Below are positions 1-8,406 of a stretch of DNA of 64,000 nucleotides, in pieces. The stretch is taken from contig NKIR01000006.1 in the NCBI GenBank assembly GCA_002255985.1, positions 1-64,000 of the forward strand, given 5' to 3'. A program made the position numbers and the translations under genes. The notes beneath the pieces are model-generated. The model ran no database searches, had not been told where the DNA came from, and worked only from the letters and a program-made list of their open reading frames with translations. Source of the stretch: Sphingomonadaceae bacterium PASS1 (GTDB taxonomy: Bacteria; Pseudomonadota; Alphaproteobacteria; Sphingomonadales; Sphingomonadaceae). Position 1 is the stretch's first letter. Each line of letters begins with the position of its first letter.

Positions 1-20
1 ATCATCCCGCAAGTTAATTG

Positions 21-332
21 ATGCTCCCATGTCACCTCCTCCAAATGAAGATCAACATAGAATCAGACTTTCAACCGCTTGGGAATCCCAAATCTGAGTC
101 AGCATCAGCGCAGGTTGGTATTATTGAGGAAGGCGAAGTCGCACCGGGTGACCGCATACAGCAGGTTGAGCAGGCGGGGCATGATTGGACCGTCGCCCGC
201 ACATTCAAACTGCTGATCGGCGGCGGCAATAAGAAAGCCGATGCGTTCGCGCAGCTGCAAGTGCTTGCGCAGCTTGAAGCATTGGCCGAATCCTGGCGCA
301 TACGCGCCGCGAAACTCGCCGCGCAGCTTTAA
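21..332 (+). pseudogene. C-terminal fragment of a YiiM-like MOSC-domain protein
   Basis: The translation from about residue 30 on (GIIEEGEVAPGD, then HDWTVARTFKLLIGGG) looks like the C-terminal end of YiiM-type MOSC proteins, which bind molybdenum-cofactor sulfur or handle N-hydroxylated substrates. Codon use from about base 115 to the TAA is clearly coding. The upstream part does not resemble the family, and an in-frame TAA at 15-17 closes the frame, so the catalytic N-terminal half is missing or frameshifted. The gene converges on corC with a 7-base gap. It may be a decayed remnant; a short intact gene of another kind cannot be excluded because the window starts here. Confidence 0.45.
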
Positions 333-339
333 CGGCGTC

Positions 340-1278
340 TTATTCGCCTATTTCGTACGGTTCGGGCGATGGCGCGAATAATCGGATGCGGGTGACCCGT
401 TTTTCGTCCGCTTCCAATATTTCGAGTTTCCATCCGCTGGCTTCGTGCGTCAGCATTTGGCCGACATCGGGAACTTGCCCAGCAATAACAAACGCTAGTC
501 CGCCCAGCGTGTCGACATCTTCTTCAACCTCGGACAGATTGGGGTCAATGGCTTCAGCCAGATCGTCGAGTTCGGCGCGCGCATCGGCTTCCCACATGAC
601 TGGACTTAATTGCGTGAACATCGCTTCAGGTTCTTCGTCATGCTCATCTTCGATTTCACCGACGATCTCCTCGACGAGGTCTTCAATCGTCACCAGGCCT
701 TCGGTGCCTGAATATTCGTCGAGAACGATAGCCAAGTGCGTACGCGTCCGGCGCATTTCGTCAAGCAACGCGAGAACACTCATATTCTGCGGGACGAAGC
801 GGGGCTGACGGATAAAGGCTTCCAAGCTTTCTGGCGGCTGCTCACCCGATGCAAGAACGGCGAACACATCCTTGATATGGATCATACCGATGATGCTATC
901 CAACGTGTCGCGATAGACGGGCAAGCGGCTGTGGCCATGTTCGGCAAAGGCCGCGATGCAATCGGCAAAGCCAGCGCTTTCGTCAATGGCGACAATGTCG
1001 CTGCGCGGCACCATGACATCGTCAACTCGGTGCTCGCTAAAATGTAAAAGGTTGCGCAGCATGGTGCGCTCAACTGCGGTCAGGTCGCCATCATTGTCCG
1101 ATTGGTCAGCATTGTCGCTGTCTTCTTCGTGCTCAGCAATCGCTTCTTCAAGCTGCTCACGCAACGTCGGTTCGTGATCGCGGCCAAAAAACATTGTTTT
1201 CAGCCGCTGCCATATTCGTCCGTCGTTATCGTCGTCGGTTGCGGTTTTTGAACCGCTAAAACTGTCACCCTCGGGCAT
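340..1278 (-). CDS. corC: CorC/HlyC-family CBS-domain protein
   Basis: A 312-residue cytosolic protein with two CBS modules (about residues 80-200; [14 protein letters not shown] marks the first) and a C-terminal CorC_HlyC transporter-associated domain (about 215-300). It lacks the N-terminal DUF21 membrane domain of larger relatives, as expected for the short CorC class. Members are linked to magnesium/cobalt homeostasis and to membrane-damage phenotypes, but the biochemical role is unsettled. It is the last visible gene of the minus-strand miaB-phoH-ybeY-corC run and starts 32 bases after ybeY. The apolipoprotein N-acyltransferase gene that often follows corC is not seen here. Confidence 0.88.
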   Translation of the reverse strand: MPEGDSFSGSKTATDDDNDGRIWQRLKTMFFGRDHEPTLREQLEEAIAEHEEDSDNADQSDNDGDLTAVERTMLRNLLHFSEHRVDDVMVPRSDIVAIDESAGFADCIAAFAEHGHSRLPVYRDTLDSIIGMIHIKDVFAVLASGEQPPESLEAFIRQPRFVPQNMSVLALLDEMRRTRTHLAIVLDEYSGTEGLVTIEDLVEEIVGEIEDEHDEEPEAMFTQLSPVMWEADARAELDDLAEAIDPNLSEVEEDVDTLGGLAFVIAGQVPDVGQMLTHEASGWKLEILEADEKRVTRIRLFAPSPEPYEIGE

Positions 1279-1310
1279 AATGGAAGCGTATTGGCCTCTT
1301 TTTGATGGAA

Positions 1311-1898
1311 TTACGCTTCATATGGATTGTGAAGCCCCATGGATGCAAGCGCTTTTACTTCTAGCGCCTCCATGGCTTCGGCCTCTTCATCGTCAACATG
1401 GTCATGGCCAAGCAAGTGCAACATGCCGTGGATCACCAGATGTGTTGCATGGTCCGCGACGGTAATTTGCTTTTCGTCCGCTTCTGCAGCGCAGGTTTCA
1501 TAGGCCAAGATGATGTCACCGAGAAGGATCTCCATTTCCGCTCCGTCGCCCTGAACTTGTTTCAGGGTCTTAATATGGTCGGCATCAGATATGGAGTAAG
1601 ACCCTGAAACAAGTTCAGGGTGACGAAGATATTGCAACTCGTCGTGCTCCAACATTGGAAAGCTCAGGACATTGGTCGCCTTGTCTTTGTCGCGCCACTC
1701 AAGGTTGAGTGCATGCACTTCAGCGTCATCTGTTAGCTTAATGCTTACTTCAACCGGTGACGGATATTCTGTCAGTCCCGGCATGCCGGCAAAGCGGACA
1801 GCCGCATCGACTGCCTTTTCAACTTCACTTTGCCCGAAATTGCAGCTGCCCCATGGCAAGCCGATGTCTAATTCGACGTCAATCACGCGCACCCTCAT
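1311..1898 (-). CDS. ybeY: Endoribonuclease YbeY with an in-frame repeat insertion
   Basis: YbeY is a zinc-dependent endoribonuclease for 16S rRNA 3'-end maturation and ribosome quality control. The zinc site HGMLHLLGHDH is present near the C-terminus and NVLSFPM marks the family core. The ORF-track start at 2003 runs far into phoH, so I place the start at 1898 (ATG, 20-base overlap with phoH), giving 195 residues; GTG at 1892 is another option. Residues about 92-118 (RHPELVSGS through LKQVQGDG) are not part of normal YbeY. They are encoded by a palindromic repeat inserted in frame between the conserved NVLSFPM and LLGDIILA blocks. The reading frame is kept, so the protein is probably functional. 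Confidence 0.88.
   Translation of the reverse strand: MRVRVIDVELDIGLPWGSCNFGQSEVEKAVDAAVRFAGMPGLTEYPSPVEVSIKLTDDAEVHALNLEWRDKDKATNVLSFPMLEHDELQYLRHPELVSGSYSISDADHIKTLKQVQGDGAEMEILLGDIILAYETCAAEADEKQITVADHATHLVIHGMLHLLGHDHVDDEEAEAMEALEVKALASMGLHNPYEA
1544..1625. repeat. Palindromic repeat inside ybeY
   Basis: Two 27-base arms (1544-1570 and 1599-1625) are inverted copies with a single mismatch, separated by a 28-base loop. The core is CCCTGAACTTGTTTCAGGG. Such ends are familiar from dispersed repeats of sphingomonads, where the translation gives HPELVSGS and LKQVQ strings (established knowledge, from memory). The insertion keeps the ybeY frame, in the way Rickettsia palindromic elements sit inside genes. 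Confidence 0.85.
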
Positions 1899-2874
1899 AC
1901 GCATCGACGATTCGTCCGACCAAGGGATGGCGGACAACGTCGCTGCTATTGAAGCGGATGGTTTGAATGCCACCGACCCCTTCAAGCCGTTGAACCGCGT
2001 CATTCAGGCCTGACATTCGTTCACCACCGGGGATGTCGACCTGATGCGGGTCTCCACAAATGACCATGCGGCTGTTCATGCCGAAACGCGTCAGGAACAT
2101 CTTCATTTGCGCGGCAGTCGTGTTCTGGGCTTCGTCGAGAATGATGAAGGCATCGGCCAATGTACGGCCGCGCATGAAGGCGATAGGGGCGATTTCGATT
2201 TCGCCCGAAGCGATGCGGCGTTCCACCTGTTCGGCTGGCAAGCAGTCGTACAACGCATCGTAAATCGGCCGCAGATAGGGGTCGACCTTTTCCTTCATGT
2301 CGCCGGGTAAGAAACCAAGCCGTTCGCCCGCCTCGACCGCTGGACGCGAGAGGATGAGGCGTTGCACGGCGCCGGTAATCAGCATCGCCACAGCCTGCGC
2401 CACCGCCAGATAGGTTTTTCCGGTTCCTGCTGGTCCAAGTGCGAAGATAATCTCGTCGCGCGCCAATGCCTCCATATAGGGAATCTGCGTGGCGGAACGC
2501 GGCACTAGGGTTTTCTTGCGCGTGCGGATCATGATGCCGGGGGCAGCATTGTCTTCCTTGCGCAATATGCCTTCGAGCGTGGGTTCGGCGGTCATCGCGA
2601 TAATCGACTGCACGGCTTCGGAATCCATTTCTTGTCCGCGTGAAATGCGCGAATAAATATCGTTGAGAACATCGCGTGTGCGGCCAATGGCGCCAGCTTC
2701 ACCTTCGATTTGGACGCGATTGCCCCGGGCCGAGATATAAACGCCAAGCCTGTTTTCGATTGTTACCAGGTTGCGATCAAATTCGCCAAACACCGCATTG
2801 ATAAGATGTGGCTTGTCGAAGCTCATTTCCAGCCGGGACAGGTCACCGGCTTGCGCTTGGGCTTTTTTGGCCAT
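1879..2874 (-). CDS. phoH: PhoH-like ATPase (YbeZ type)
   Basis: A 331-residue PhoH/YbeZ family NTPase, thought to act with YbeY in rRNA processing. The N-terminal KH-like region (about 20-100) is followed by the P-loop GPAGTGKTYLAV (about 146-157) and a Walker B-like stretch FIILDEAQNTT. The gene starts one base after the miaB stop and overlaps ybeY at its 3' end, so miaB, phoH, ybeY and probably corC form one transcription unit. Length and motifs are normal for the family. Confidence 0.92.
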   Translation of the reverse strand: MAKKAQAQAGDLSRLEMSFDKPHLINAVFGEFDRNLVTIENRLGVYISARGNRVQIEGEAGAIGRTRDVLNDIYSRISRGQEMDSEAVQSIIAMTAEPTLEGILRKEDNAAPGIMIRTRKKTLVPRSATQIPYMEALARDEIIFALGPAGTGKTYLAVAQAVAMLITGAVQRLILSRPAVEAGERLGFLPGDMKEKVDPYLRPIYDALYDCLPAEQVERRIASGEIEIAPIAFMRGRTLADAFIILDEAQNTTAAQMKMFLTRFGMNSRMVICGDPHQVDIPGGERMSGLNDAVQRLEGVGGIQTIRFNSSDVVRHPLVGRIVDAYEGARD

Positions 2875-4209
2875 TCAGGCGGCTGCTCTCATCGTTGGTT
2901 CACCTTTTAAGCTAAGGGGGCCAGAATCGGTAATCTGAACGCTAACAATATTGCCGATAGAAAGGTCCGGCGCAAGGACATGCACCGATTGAAGCCACGG
3001 TGATTTGCCAATCAATTGGCCATCAAATTTGCCCGGCCGTTCGAGAAGCACATCGCAGGTTTTGCCAACGGTATTTCGGTTGAATGCGGTTTGGTCCGCA
3101 ACGATTTGTGCCTGCAACCGTTGGAGCCGTTCGTCCATGACTTCCATCGCTATTTGGTCAGCCATGTCGGCGGCGGGCGTGCCGGGACGCGGGCTATATT
3201 TGAACGAATATGCCTGCGCATGGCCGACTTCACGAACCAAGCGCATGGTTTCTTCGAAGTCGTCTTCGGTCTCGCCGGGAAAGCCGACGATGAAATCACC
3301 CGAAAACGCCATGTCAGGCCGCACGGTACGCACGCGGTCCAAAATACGCAGATAGCTGTCGCGGCTGTGGCTGCGGTTCATCGCCTTTAATATGCGGTCC
3401 GAACCCGATTGCACGGGCAGGTGCAGGAATGGCATCAGCTTTTCGACATCGCCATGCGCGGCAATCAGCCCCTCGGTCATGTCGTTCGGGTGGCTCGTCA
3501 TATAGCGGATGCGGCGCAGACCGGGAATTTTGTCGAGCGCGCGGATGAGGCCATCGAGACCCTGCAACTGGCCTTTGTCGTCTTCGCCATCCCAGGCGTT
3601 GACGTTTTGCCCTAATAACGTGATTTCTGCGGCGCCCTCGTCAACGATGGCTTTTGCCTCGTCAATCAACGCGCTCCATCCGCGCGAAATCTCCGCGCCG
3701 CGCGTGTAGGGCACAACGCAATAAGTGCAGAATTTATCGCAGCCTTCCTGAACCGTCAGAAATGCAGAGGGCGCTTGCTTGCGGCGTGCAGGCAATTTGC
3801 CGAACTTATCGAGACCGGGCAGGTCAAGGTCGACCACGCGTTCACCGCGTCCGACCGCTGCAACCATTTCAGGCAGATTATGATAGGCTTGCGGGCCGAC
3901 AACGATGTCGACTTCGGGCGCTCTGCGGCTAATCTCGCTGCCTTCGGCCTGCGCGACGCATCCGGCCACGGCAATGACTGGGCTGCTGCCGTCCTTGCGA
4001 CGCAAGCGGCCGATTTCGGAATAGACCTTTTCTGCGGCCTTTTCCCGAATGTGACAGGTGTTGAGCACGACTAGATCGGCATTTGCCTTTTCATCGGCGG
4101 GCGTCATGCCTTGGCTTTCGAACATTTCGGCCATCCGTTCGCCATCATAGACGTTCATCTGGCAGCCGTAATTTTTGATCGAATAGGTTTTGGGAGAATC
4201 CGTGCTCAT
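2875..4209 (-). CDS. miaB: tRNA-2-methylthio-N6-dimethylallyladenosine synthase MiaB
   Basis: MiaB is a radical-SAM methylthiotransferase that adds a methylthio group to i6A37 in tRNAs reading UNN codons. The 444-residue protein shows the N-terminal UPF0004 domain with cysteines ([11 protein letters not shown] at the start, [10 protein letters not shown]), the radical-SAM CxxxCxxC motif CDKFCTYC (about 157-164) and a C-terminal TRAM domain. It heads the miaB-phoH-ybeY-corC series, with phoH starting right after its stop codon. The upstream neighbour plsC lies only 9 bases away on the same strand. Confidence 0.95.
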   Translation of the reverse strand: MSTDSPKTYSIKNYGCQMNVYDGERMAEMFESQGMTPADEKANADLVVLNTCHIREKAAEKVYSEIGRLRRKDGSSPVIAVAGCVAQAEGSEISRRAPEVDIVVGPQAYHNLPEMVAAVGRGERVVDLDLPGLDKFGKLPARRKQAPSAFLTVQEGCDKFCTYCVVPYTRGAEISRGWSALIDEAKAIVDEGAAEITLLGQNVNAWDGEDDKGQLQGLDGLIRALDKIPGLRRIRYMTSHPNDMTEGLIAAHGDVEKLMPFLHLPVQSGSDRILKAMNRSHSRDSYLRILDRVRTVRPDMAFSGDFIVGFPGETEDDFEETMRLVREVGHAQAYSFKYSPRPGTPAADMADQIAMEVMDERLQRLQAQIVADQTAFNRNTVGKTCDVLLERPGKFDGQLIGKSPWLQSVHVLAPDLSIGNIVSVQITDSGPLSLKGEPTMRAAA

Positions 4210-4218
4210 AGCGCGCGT

Positions 4219-5019
4219 CTATACATAGCGCCGTGTGCCGCCGCCACCCTCCATCGCTGCACCTATGCGCGCACGCACTTCAGCGGAAATCGCCTTGCGG
4301 TCGGGGTAGTGCAGGGGATCAAACGGCTCCAGAAAATGCAGTGTTGCCGTAATCGGTTTCAGATAGGACAAAAGCCGCCAGAAATTCTCGGTCACTTTTT
4401 CATCGCCGACCCACGCCACACGCGGGGTATGGTGCCCGTAGCTTAGAAATACCGGCTGAACGAGCATGCCGGATGGTGGCGGAACGAGTGCGGCGAACAA
4501 AGATGGTTTGAATGGCAAGAGGCCCGAACCGTCATGGGTCGTGCCTTCCGGGAATATCGTGACCGGTTGATCGCCCGTCATTGCCGTGCGTAGATCTTCC
4601 ACCTGATTTCCTACGCTGGCGCGGTTTTCACGGCTGACAAAGATTGTGTTATTGATCTTGCAAAGCCACCCAATCAATGGCCAGCCCTCAATCCCGTCAT
4701 TGGCGACAAAGGTGCAACCCGTAACGCCTGACATTACGGGAATGTCGATCCAGCTATGATGGTTGGCCGCATAAAACACATTCGCACGCACCCGCTGCCC
4801 AGTCGTGGCGGTTGCAATACCGCTGGTCCAGCTGATCGACAGAAGGAACAGGCGCGGCCACGGCGACGGCCGGTTGAGAAGCCGCCAGAGATTGTGGAGG
4901 AGTAAGCTGATCACCAAGCTGGCGGCCATCAGCAGCAGCCGGGCGGCAAACAAGAACTGGCCAGCTACAACAGCAGCGGGGTTGCGGCGTTTAATCCTTG
5001 CGGTCGATGGCGACGCCAT
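4219..5019 (-). CDS. plsC: 1-acyl-sn-glycerol-3-phosphate acyltransferase
   Basis: A PlsC-family membrane acyltransferase that converts lysophosphatidic acid to phosphatidic acid. The catalytic HX4D box (NHHSWIDIP) and the substrate-binding PEGTTHDG block are present, with an N-terminal hydrophobic helix (FAARLLLMAASLVISLLL). The track ORF starts at 5112 inside fur; I chose the ATG at 5019 (266 residues), which overlaps the fur 3' end by 29 bases. A start slightly further in is possible. The close packing with fur and miaB suggests cotranscription. Confidence 0.85.
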   Translation of the reverse strand: MASPSTARIKRRNPAAVVAGQFLFAARLLLMAASLVISLLLHNLWRLLNRPSPWPRLFLLSISWTSGIATATTGQRVRANVFYAANHHSWIDIPVMSGVTGCTFVANDGIEGWPLIGWLCKINNTIFVSRENRASVGNQVEDLRTAMTGDQPVTIFPEGTTHDGSGLLPFKPSLFAALVPPPSGMLVQPVFLSYGHHTPRVAWVGDEKVTENFWRLLSYLKPITATLHFLEPFDPLHYPDRKAISAEVRARIGAAMEGGGGTRRYV

Positions 5020-5413
5020 AGAGTTCCATACGATGGTCAACGAGACGGTATCCGAGGCGCTCTGCAATAATTTTCTGGAGTGCTTCCAGTTCGGGATCGA
5101 CGAATTCAACAACTTTGCCGGTTTCTACGTCGATGAGGTGGTCATGATGTGCCTCGGGCGACGCTTCATAGCGTGCGCGCCCGTCACCAAAATCGTGGCG
5201 GTCCAATATACCCGCTTCTTCGAACAGCCGGACAGTCCGATATACGGTGGCGATTGAAATCTTTGGATCAATGGCTGACGAACGACGATAAAGTTCTTCG
5301 ACATCAGGATGATCGGACGAATCCGAAATGACGCGCGCTATGACGCGGCGCTGGTCGGTAATACGCAGGCCACGTTCGTTGCACAGCGCTTCAATGTCGA
5401 TTTTGATGTCCAT
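4991..5413 (-). CDS. fur: Ferric uptake regulator (Fur family)
   Basis: A Fur-family metal-responsive repressor of about 140 residues. The winged-helix region (LRITDQRRVIARVI, then SIATVYRTVRLFEEAGIL) is followed by the metal-binding stretch with HHDHLIDVETGKVVEFVDPELE. It lacks the C-terminal CxxC pairs of enterobacterial Fur, which is common in alphaproteobacteria. ORF start 5425 is possible; the ATG at 5413 (MDIKIDIEAL) fits homologues better. In alphaproteobacteria Fur proteins may respond to iron or manganese (Mur), and sequence alone does not decide. Confidence 0.88.
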   Translation of the reverse strand: MDIKIDIEALCNERGLRITDQRRVIARVISDSSDHPDVEELYRRSSAIDPKISIATVYRTVRLFEEAGILDRHDFGDGRARYEASPEAHHDHLIDVETGKVVEFVDPELEALQKIIAERLGYRLVDHRMELYGVAIDRKD

Positions 5414-5455
5414 CCCAATGCACATTTAGTGCCGCGCCACGATTCGTCAAAGAAA

Positions 5456-5479
5456 AAGGCCGGAGAATTCTCCGGCCTT
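5456..5479 (-). terminator. Intrinsic terminator downstream of mucR
   Basis: A perfect 24-base palindrome, AAGGCCGGAGAA followed by its complement, centred on GAATTC. Read on the minus strand it is followed by TTTTTCTTT, the layout of a rho-independent terminator for the mucR gene ending at 5505. It separates mucR from the fur transcription unit. Confidence 0.85.
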
Positions 5480-5504
5480 ATTTTCCAGTGAAGCTATCTG
5501 CGCT

Positions 5505-5939
5505 TTACCTGATTTTTTTCTTGCGACCCGAACCTGGTGCACGACCAAGGCCGATGGCCTTTGCGAGTTCGCGACGTTGTTCTGCATAAGCAGGTGCAAC
5601 CATTGGATAATCGGCGGGCAGGCCCCATTTTGCGCGATAGTCATCCGGCGTCATGCCATAATGGGTCATCAGGTGGCGCTTAAGCATTTTCAGCTTCTTA
5701 CCGTCGTCCAAGCAGACGATATAATCGCGTTTCACCGAATTGCGGACTGGAACGGCTGGTTCCAAAACCGTTTCGGGCGCAGCAGCTGTTCCGGAAAGAC
5801 TAGCGAGTGCCGCGTGCACATTTCCGATTAAAGTTGATACGTCGGATACCGCGACACTGTTGTTGCTGACATGAGCAGCGACAATATCGGCGGTCAGAGT
5901 AATTAACAATTCTGTGGCTTCGTTACTTTCTTGAGACAT
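5505..5939 (-). CDS. mucR: MucR/Ros-family transcriptional regulator
   Basis: A 144-residue MucR/Ros regulator, a DNA-binding protein of alphaproteobacteria that controls exopolysaccharide, motility and cell-cycle genes. The C-terminal half has the family signature CLDDGKKLKMLKRHLMTHYGM and then the WGLPADYPMVAP block. The position of the second zinc-binding cysteine is aspartate (CLDD), as in many rhizobial MucR proteins, so classical Cys2His2 zinc binding is doubtful. The basic tail GSGRKKKIR ends the protein. The start at 5939 (MSQESNEAT) is preferred over 5960. A strong terminator follows the gene. Confidence 0.92.
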   Translation of the reverse strand: MSQESNEATELLITLTADIVAAHVSNNSVAVSDVSTLIGNVHAALASLSGTAAAPETVLEPAVPVRNSVKRDYIVCLDDGKKLKMLKRHLMTHYGMTPDDYRAKWGLPADYPMVAPAYAEQRRELAKAIGLGRAPGSGRKKKIR

Positions 5940-6037
5940 ATTTTGAACCTTTAGACCCATTTTTTATATTTTGCGACTTGACCATTGCATATAGCCTTGA
6001 ATTTAAGTCGTCAAGAAAAGCTGCCAGTATGCAAATA

Positions 6038-6493
6038 TTAGAGATCAATGCCCATCGTAATCGCGTCTGGACTTATTCCTTCAGCGCTTTTGTAATAATT
6101 TTTGCGCCGTCCGATGGGTGCAAAACCAGCCTTCAAATAGAAATAATGTGCAGGGTTCCCGTCACGAACTTCAAGAAATAATTTCTCCCGGCCGGCGATT
6201 TGGCCTCTATTTATCACTTCGTTCAGAAGATTTTGACCAATCTTTTGGCGCTGGTAATTGCTTGCAACGCCAATCATCAGTAATTCTTCATGCTCAAAAA
6301 CCCAGCGCGTTATGGCGAAACCGCATACAACATCACCATCTTTGGCAAGTAACAGTTGGCAGTCCGGCAGTACCAAAGTGGACAGGCATTGAGCTGCCGT
6401 CCACGCTTCGCCAAATCGGGGGTCGAAGGCGTCGGACATAATAGGCATGATGGACGAAACGTCTTTGGCATCGCCTTGAACGACGCGGATCAT
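6038..6493 (-). CDS. rimI: Ribosomal-protein-alanine acetyltransferase-like GNAT protein
   Basis: A 151-residue GNAT N-acetyltransferase. The acetyl-CoA-binding region (LLMIGVASNYQRQKIGQNLL) and the C-terminal YLKAGFAPIGRRKNYY block are typical of RimI, which acetylates the N-terminus of ribosomal protein S18. The ATG at 6493 overlaps the tsaB stop in an ATGA arrangement; the longer track ORF (6610) is an out-of-frame extension into tsaB. The tsaB-rimI pairing is widely conserved and supports the assignment, though GNAT substrate cannot be proven from sequence. Confidence 0.88.
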   Translation of the reverse strand: MIRVVQGDAKDVSSIMPIMSDAFDPRFGEAWTAAQCLSTLVLPDCQLLLAKDGDVVCGFAITRWVFEHEELLMIGVASNYQRQKIGQNLLNEVINRGQIAGREKLFLEVRDGNPAHYFYLKAGFAPIGRRKNYYKSAEGISPDAITMGIDL

Positions 6494-7098
6494 GCCCGGA
6501 CTGCAGCCGGTTTTGCGTCTGGCGCCCTTCCATACACAGGAATGGCTGGAAGTGCGTGGTCGTCGGGTAAATGTGCCCATGCTCGCGCGTCGGGCAGAAT
6601 GTCGGTCCACACCCGATCGGCGCGTTGCGGGTCAATGTCTCCGGCAACATGGTCAGCGATAGCAACTGTAGCCAATAGCTCGGGCAAAACTGACCGTACT
6701 GGCGCTATCGAATTCCCGGCTTCATTAAATGCTTCAAAGAAATACTCACCATGGCCGCCTGTCATGATGACATCGACAGCGGCTTGTGATCCGCTTTGTG
6801 CACGCGCCATCGCGGCCACCAAGGATAGGCAACCATAGCCATGCACTTGAATGTGCCACGCCAATCCCAATGCTTTGGCTGCGGCGACGCCTACACGGAT
6901 GCCCGTGAAGCTGCCGGGACCAACATTCACCATAATCTGGTCAGCTTTGCCGTTATCCGGCAACGCGGCGATGAGCGGAAGCAAGTGTTCAGCATGCCCG
7001 CGGCCAATTACCTCATGTTGGGCGGCCAGCAACTGCTTCCCATCGAACAACGCAACTGAGCACGCCCTTGTGGCGGTATCGATGACCAGTGTTCGCAT
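6490..7098 (-). CDS. tsaB: tRNA threonylcarbamoyladenosine biosynthesis protein TsaB
   Basis: TsaB is the non-catalytic partner of TsaD in making t6A37 of ANN-decoding tRNAs. The 202-residue protein begins with the actin-like ATPase strand MRTLVIDTATRACSVALF and contains VNVGPGSFTGIRVGVAAAKALG, the family hallmark. It is translationally coupled to rimI by ATGA. The next gene upstream, a RutE-like reductase, starts on the same strand 21 bases before tsaB. Confidence 0.93.
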   Translation of the reverse strand: MRTLVIDTATRACSVALFDGKQLLAAQHEVIGRGHAEHLLPLIAALPDNGKADQIMVNVGPGSFTGIRVGVAAAKALGLAWHIQVHGYGCLSLVAAMARAQSGSQAAVDVIMTGGHGEYFFEAFNEAGNSIAPVRSVLPELLATVAIADHVAGDIDPQRADRVWTDILPDARAWAHLPDDHALPAIPVYGRAPDAKPAAVRA

Positions 7099-7119
7099 GA
7101 TCGCCTGCCGCCGTTTAAG

Positions 7120-7710
7120 TTAGGCGACCTGATTGAAGCGGTTAAATTCAGGGCGCGGGCTGCGTGCGAAAATGCTCGCTGTGTCGCCATAGCCAAGCGT
7201 ACAGATGAAATTCGACTGCACATTGGTTCCGGCAAAAAATGCCTTGTCGACAGCGGCATTGTCAAAGCCTGACATTGGACCAGTATCCAATCCCAATGCA
7301 CGCGCGGCGAGCATCAGATAGGCGCCTTGCAAGCTGCTATTCCGAAACGCCGTCTTTTCAATGAGCGCGTCGTTGCCGACAAACCAGCTGCGGGCATCCG
7401 CATGGGGAAACAATTCGGGAAGCTGTTCGTAAAATTCGAGGTCCATCCCGATAATCGCCGTGACAGGCGCTTGCAGAATTTTGTCGCCATTCGACGGCAT
7501 CGTGCATGCCGCCAGCTTTTGTTTAGCTTCGGTGGATGTGCACCAAATGATGCGCGCGGGAAGGCAGTTCGCAGATGTCGGGCCAAATTTCATCAGGTCC
7601 CAAATGCCCTCAAGCTGTAACTGCAACACCGGCGTATCGAGATAACCATTGTAGCTGCGGGCTTCGCGGAAAAGCAGATCAAGGGCGGTGTTGTTTAAAG
7701 CTTCGGACAT
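7120..7710 (-). CDS. Malonic semialdehyde reductase / nitroreductase-family protein (RutE-like)
   Basis: A 196-residue flavin-dependent nitroreductase-family protein of the RutE/HadB subgroup. The start region (LFREARSYNGYLDTPV), the substrate/FMN block WDLMKFGPTSANCLPARI and the C-terminal CTLGYGD follow the subgroup closely. RutE reduces malonic semialdehyde in pyrimidine degradation, but no other rut gene is nearby, so the physiological substrate is open. It lies between the nfu-like gene and tsaB, all on the minus strand with short gaps. Confidence 0.82.
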   Translation of the reverse strand: MSEALNNTALDLLFREARSYNGYLDTPVLQLQLEGIWDLMKFGPTSANCLPARIIWCTSTEAKQKLAACTMPSNGDKILQAPVTAIIGMDLEFYEQLPELFPHADARSWFVGNDALIEKTAFRNSSLQGAYLMLAARALGLDTGPMSGFDNAAVDKAFFAGTNVQSNFICTLGYGDTASIFARSPRPEFNRFNQVA

Positions 7711-7733
7711 AAGATTTCTCTCGAAATTAGGGT

Positions 7734-8309
7734 TTAGGCGGCACGCACTTCGATGACTTCGGGCACATAATGCTTCAGCAATTGTTCAATGCCATTTTTC
7801 AGCGTTGCCGAAGAAGAGGGGCAGCCAGCGCATGCGCCTTGCATCTGCAGAAAGACGATGCCCTTTTGAAAGCCGCGATAGACGATGTCTCCGCCGTCAT
7901 TGGCGACTGCTGGGCGGATACGCGTTTCAATCAATTCCTTGATCTGTATAACGATGTCGGCATCTTCAGGATCATCGAGCGGGTAGTCGGCATCGGCTGA
8001 TGGAACAGCAAATCCGGCTGCAGCGGGTTTGAAAAGCGGCATGTTCGCGCTGAAATGGTCGAGTAATATCGCAAGCACGTCGGGTTTTAGGCTGGACCAT
8101 TCTGAACCGGGTGCAGCGGTGACCGAAATAAACTCGCGTCCAAAAAATACCCCGGTGACATCACCAAGTCCGAAAAGTGCCTCCGCCAGTGGGGAGGCTT
8201 CAGCCTCTTCGGGGGCGGCAAAATCCCGCGTTCCATTTTCCATCACGGCGCGGCCGGGCAGAAATTTGATAGTGGCAGGGTTCGGAGTCAGTTCAGTTTC
8301 TATCAGCAT
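7734..8309 (-). CDS. NifU-like Fe-S cluster carrier protein (Nfu family)
   Basis: A 191-residue Nfu-type scaffold/carrier that delivers Fe-S clusters to client proteins. The N-terminal Nfu_N domain (IETELTPNPATIKFLPG, about 3-90) and the C-terminal NifU domain with the CAGCP cluster motif (about 150-157) are both intact. The start at 8309 (MLIETELTP) is preferred over 8318. It is divergent from the SDR gene at 8407, so the short gap between them must hold both promoters. Confidence 0.92.
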   Translation of the reverse strand: MLIETELTPNPATIKFLPGRAVMENGTRDFAAPEEAEASPLAEALFGLGDVTGVFFGREFISVTAAPGSEWSSLKPDVLAILLDHFSANMPLFKPAAAGFAVPSADADYPLDDPEDADIVIQIKELIETRIRPAVANDGGDIVYRGFQKGIVFLQMQGACAGCPSSSATLKNGIEQLLKHYVPEVIEVRAA

Positions 8310-8406
8310 TTCACGCATGTGGTGCGGTGGTGGTAAAAGTGCAAGCCAGAATGTCTTGACAGCGATGAAGGCTGGGTTGACCTAGCGCGTCAAAAGGAGA
8401 GCAACA

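Noticed and set aside
71-301. Minus-strand 76-residue ORF overlapping the MOSC fragment
   Set aside because: Low-complexity Ser/Cys-rich translation typical of an antisense shadow; the plus-strand frame has the conserved MOSC residues.
1899-2003. N-terminal extension of the YbeY ORF
   Set aside because: It lies inside phoH in another frame; no homology to YbeY.
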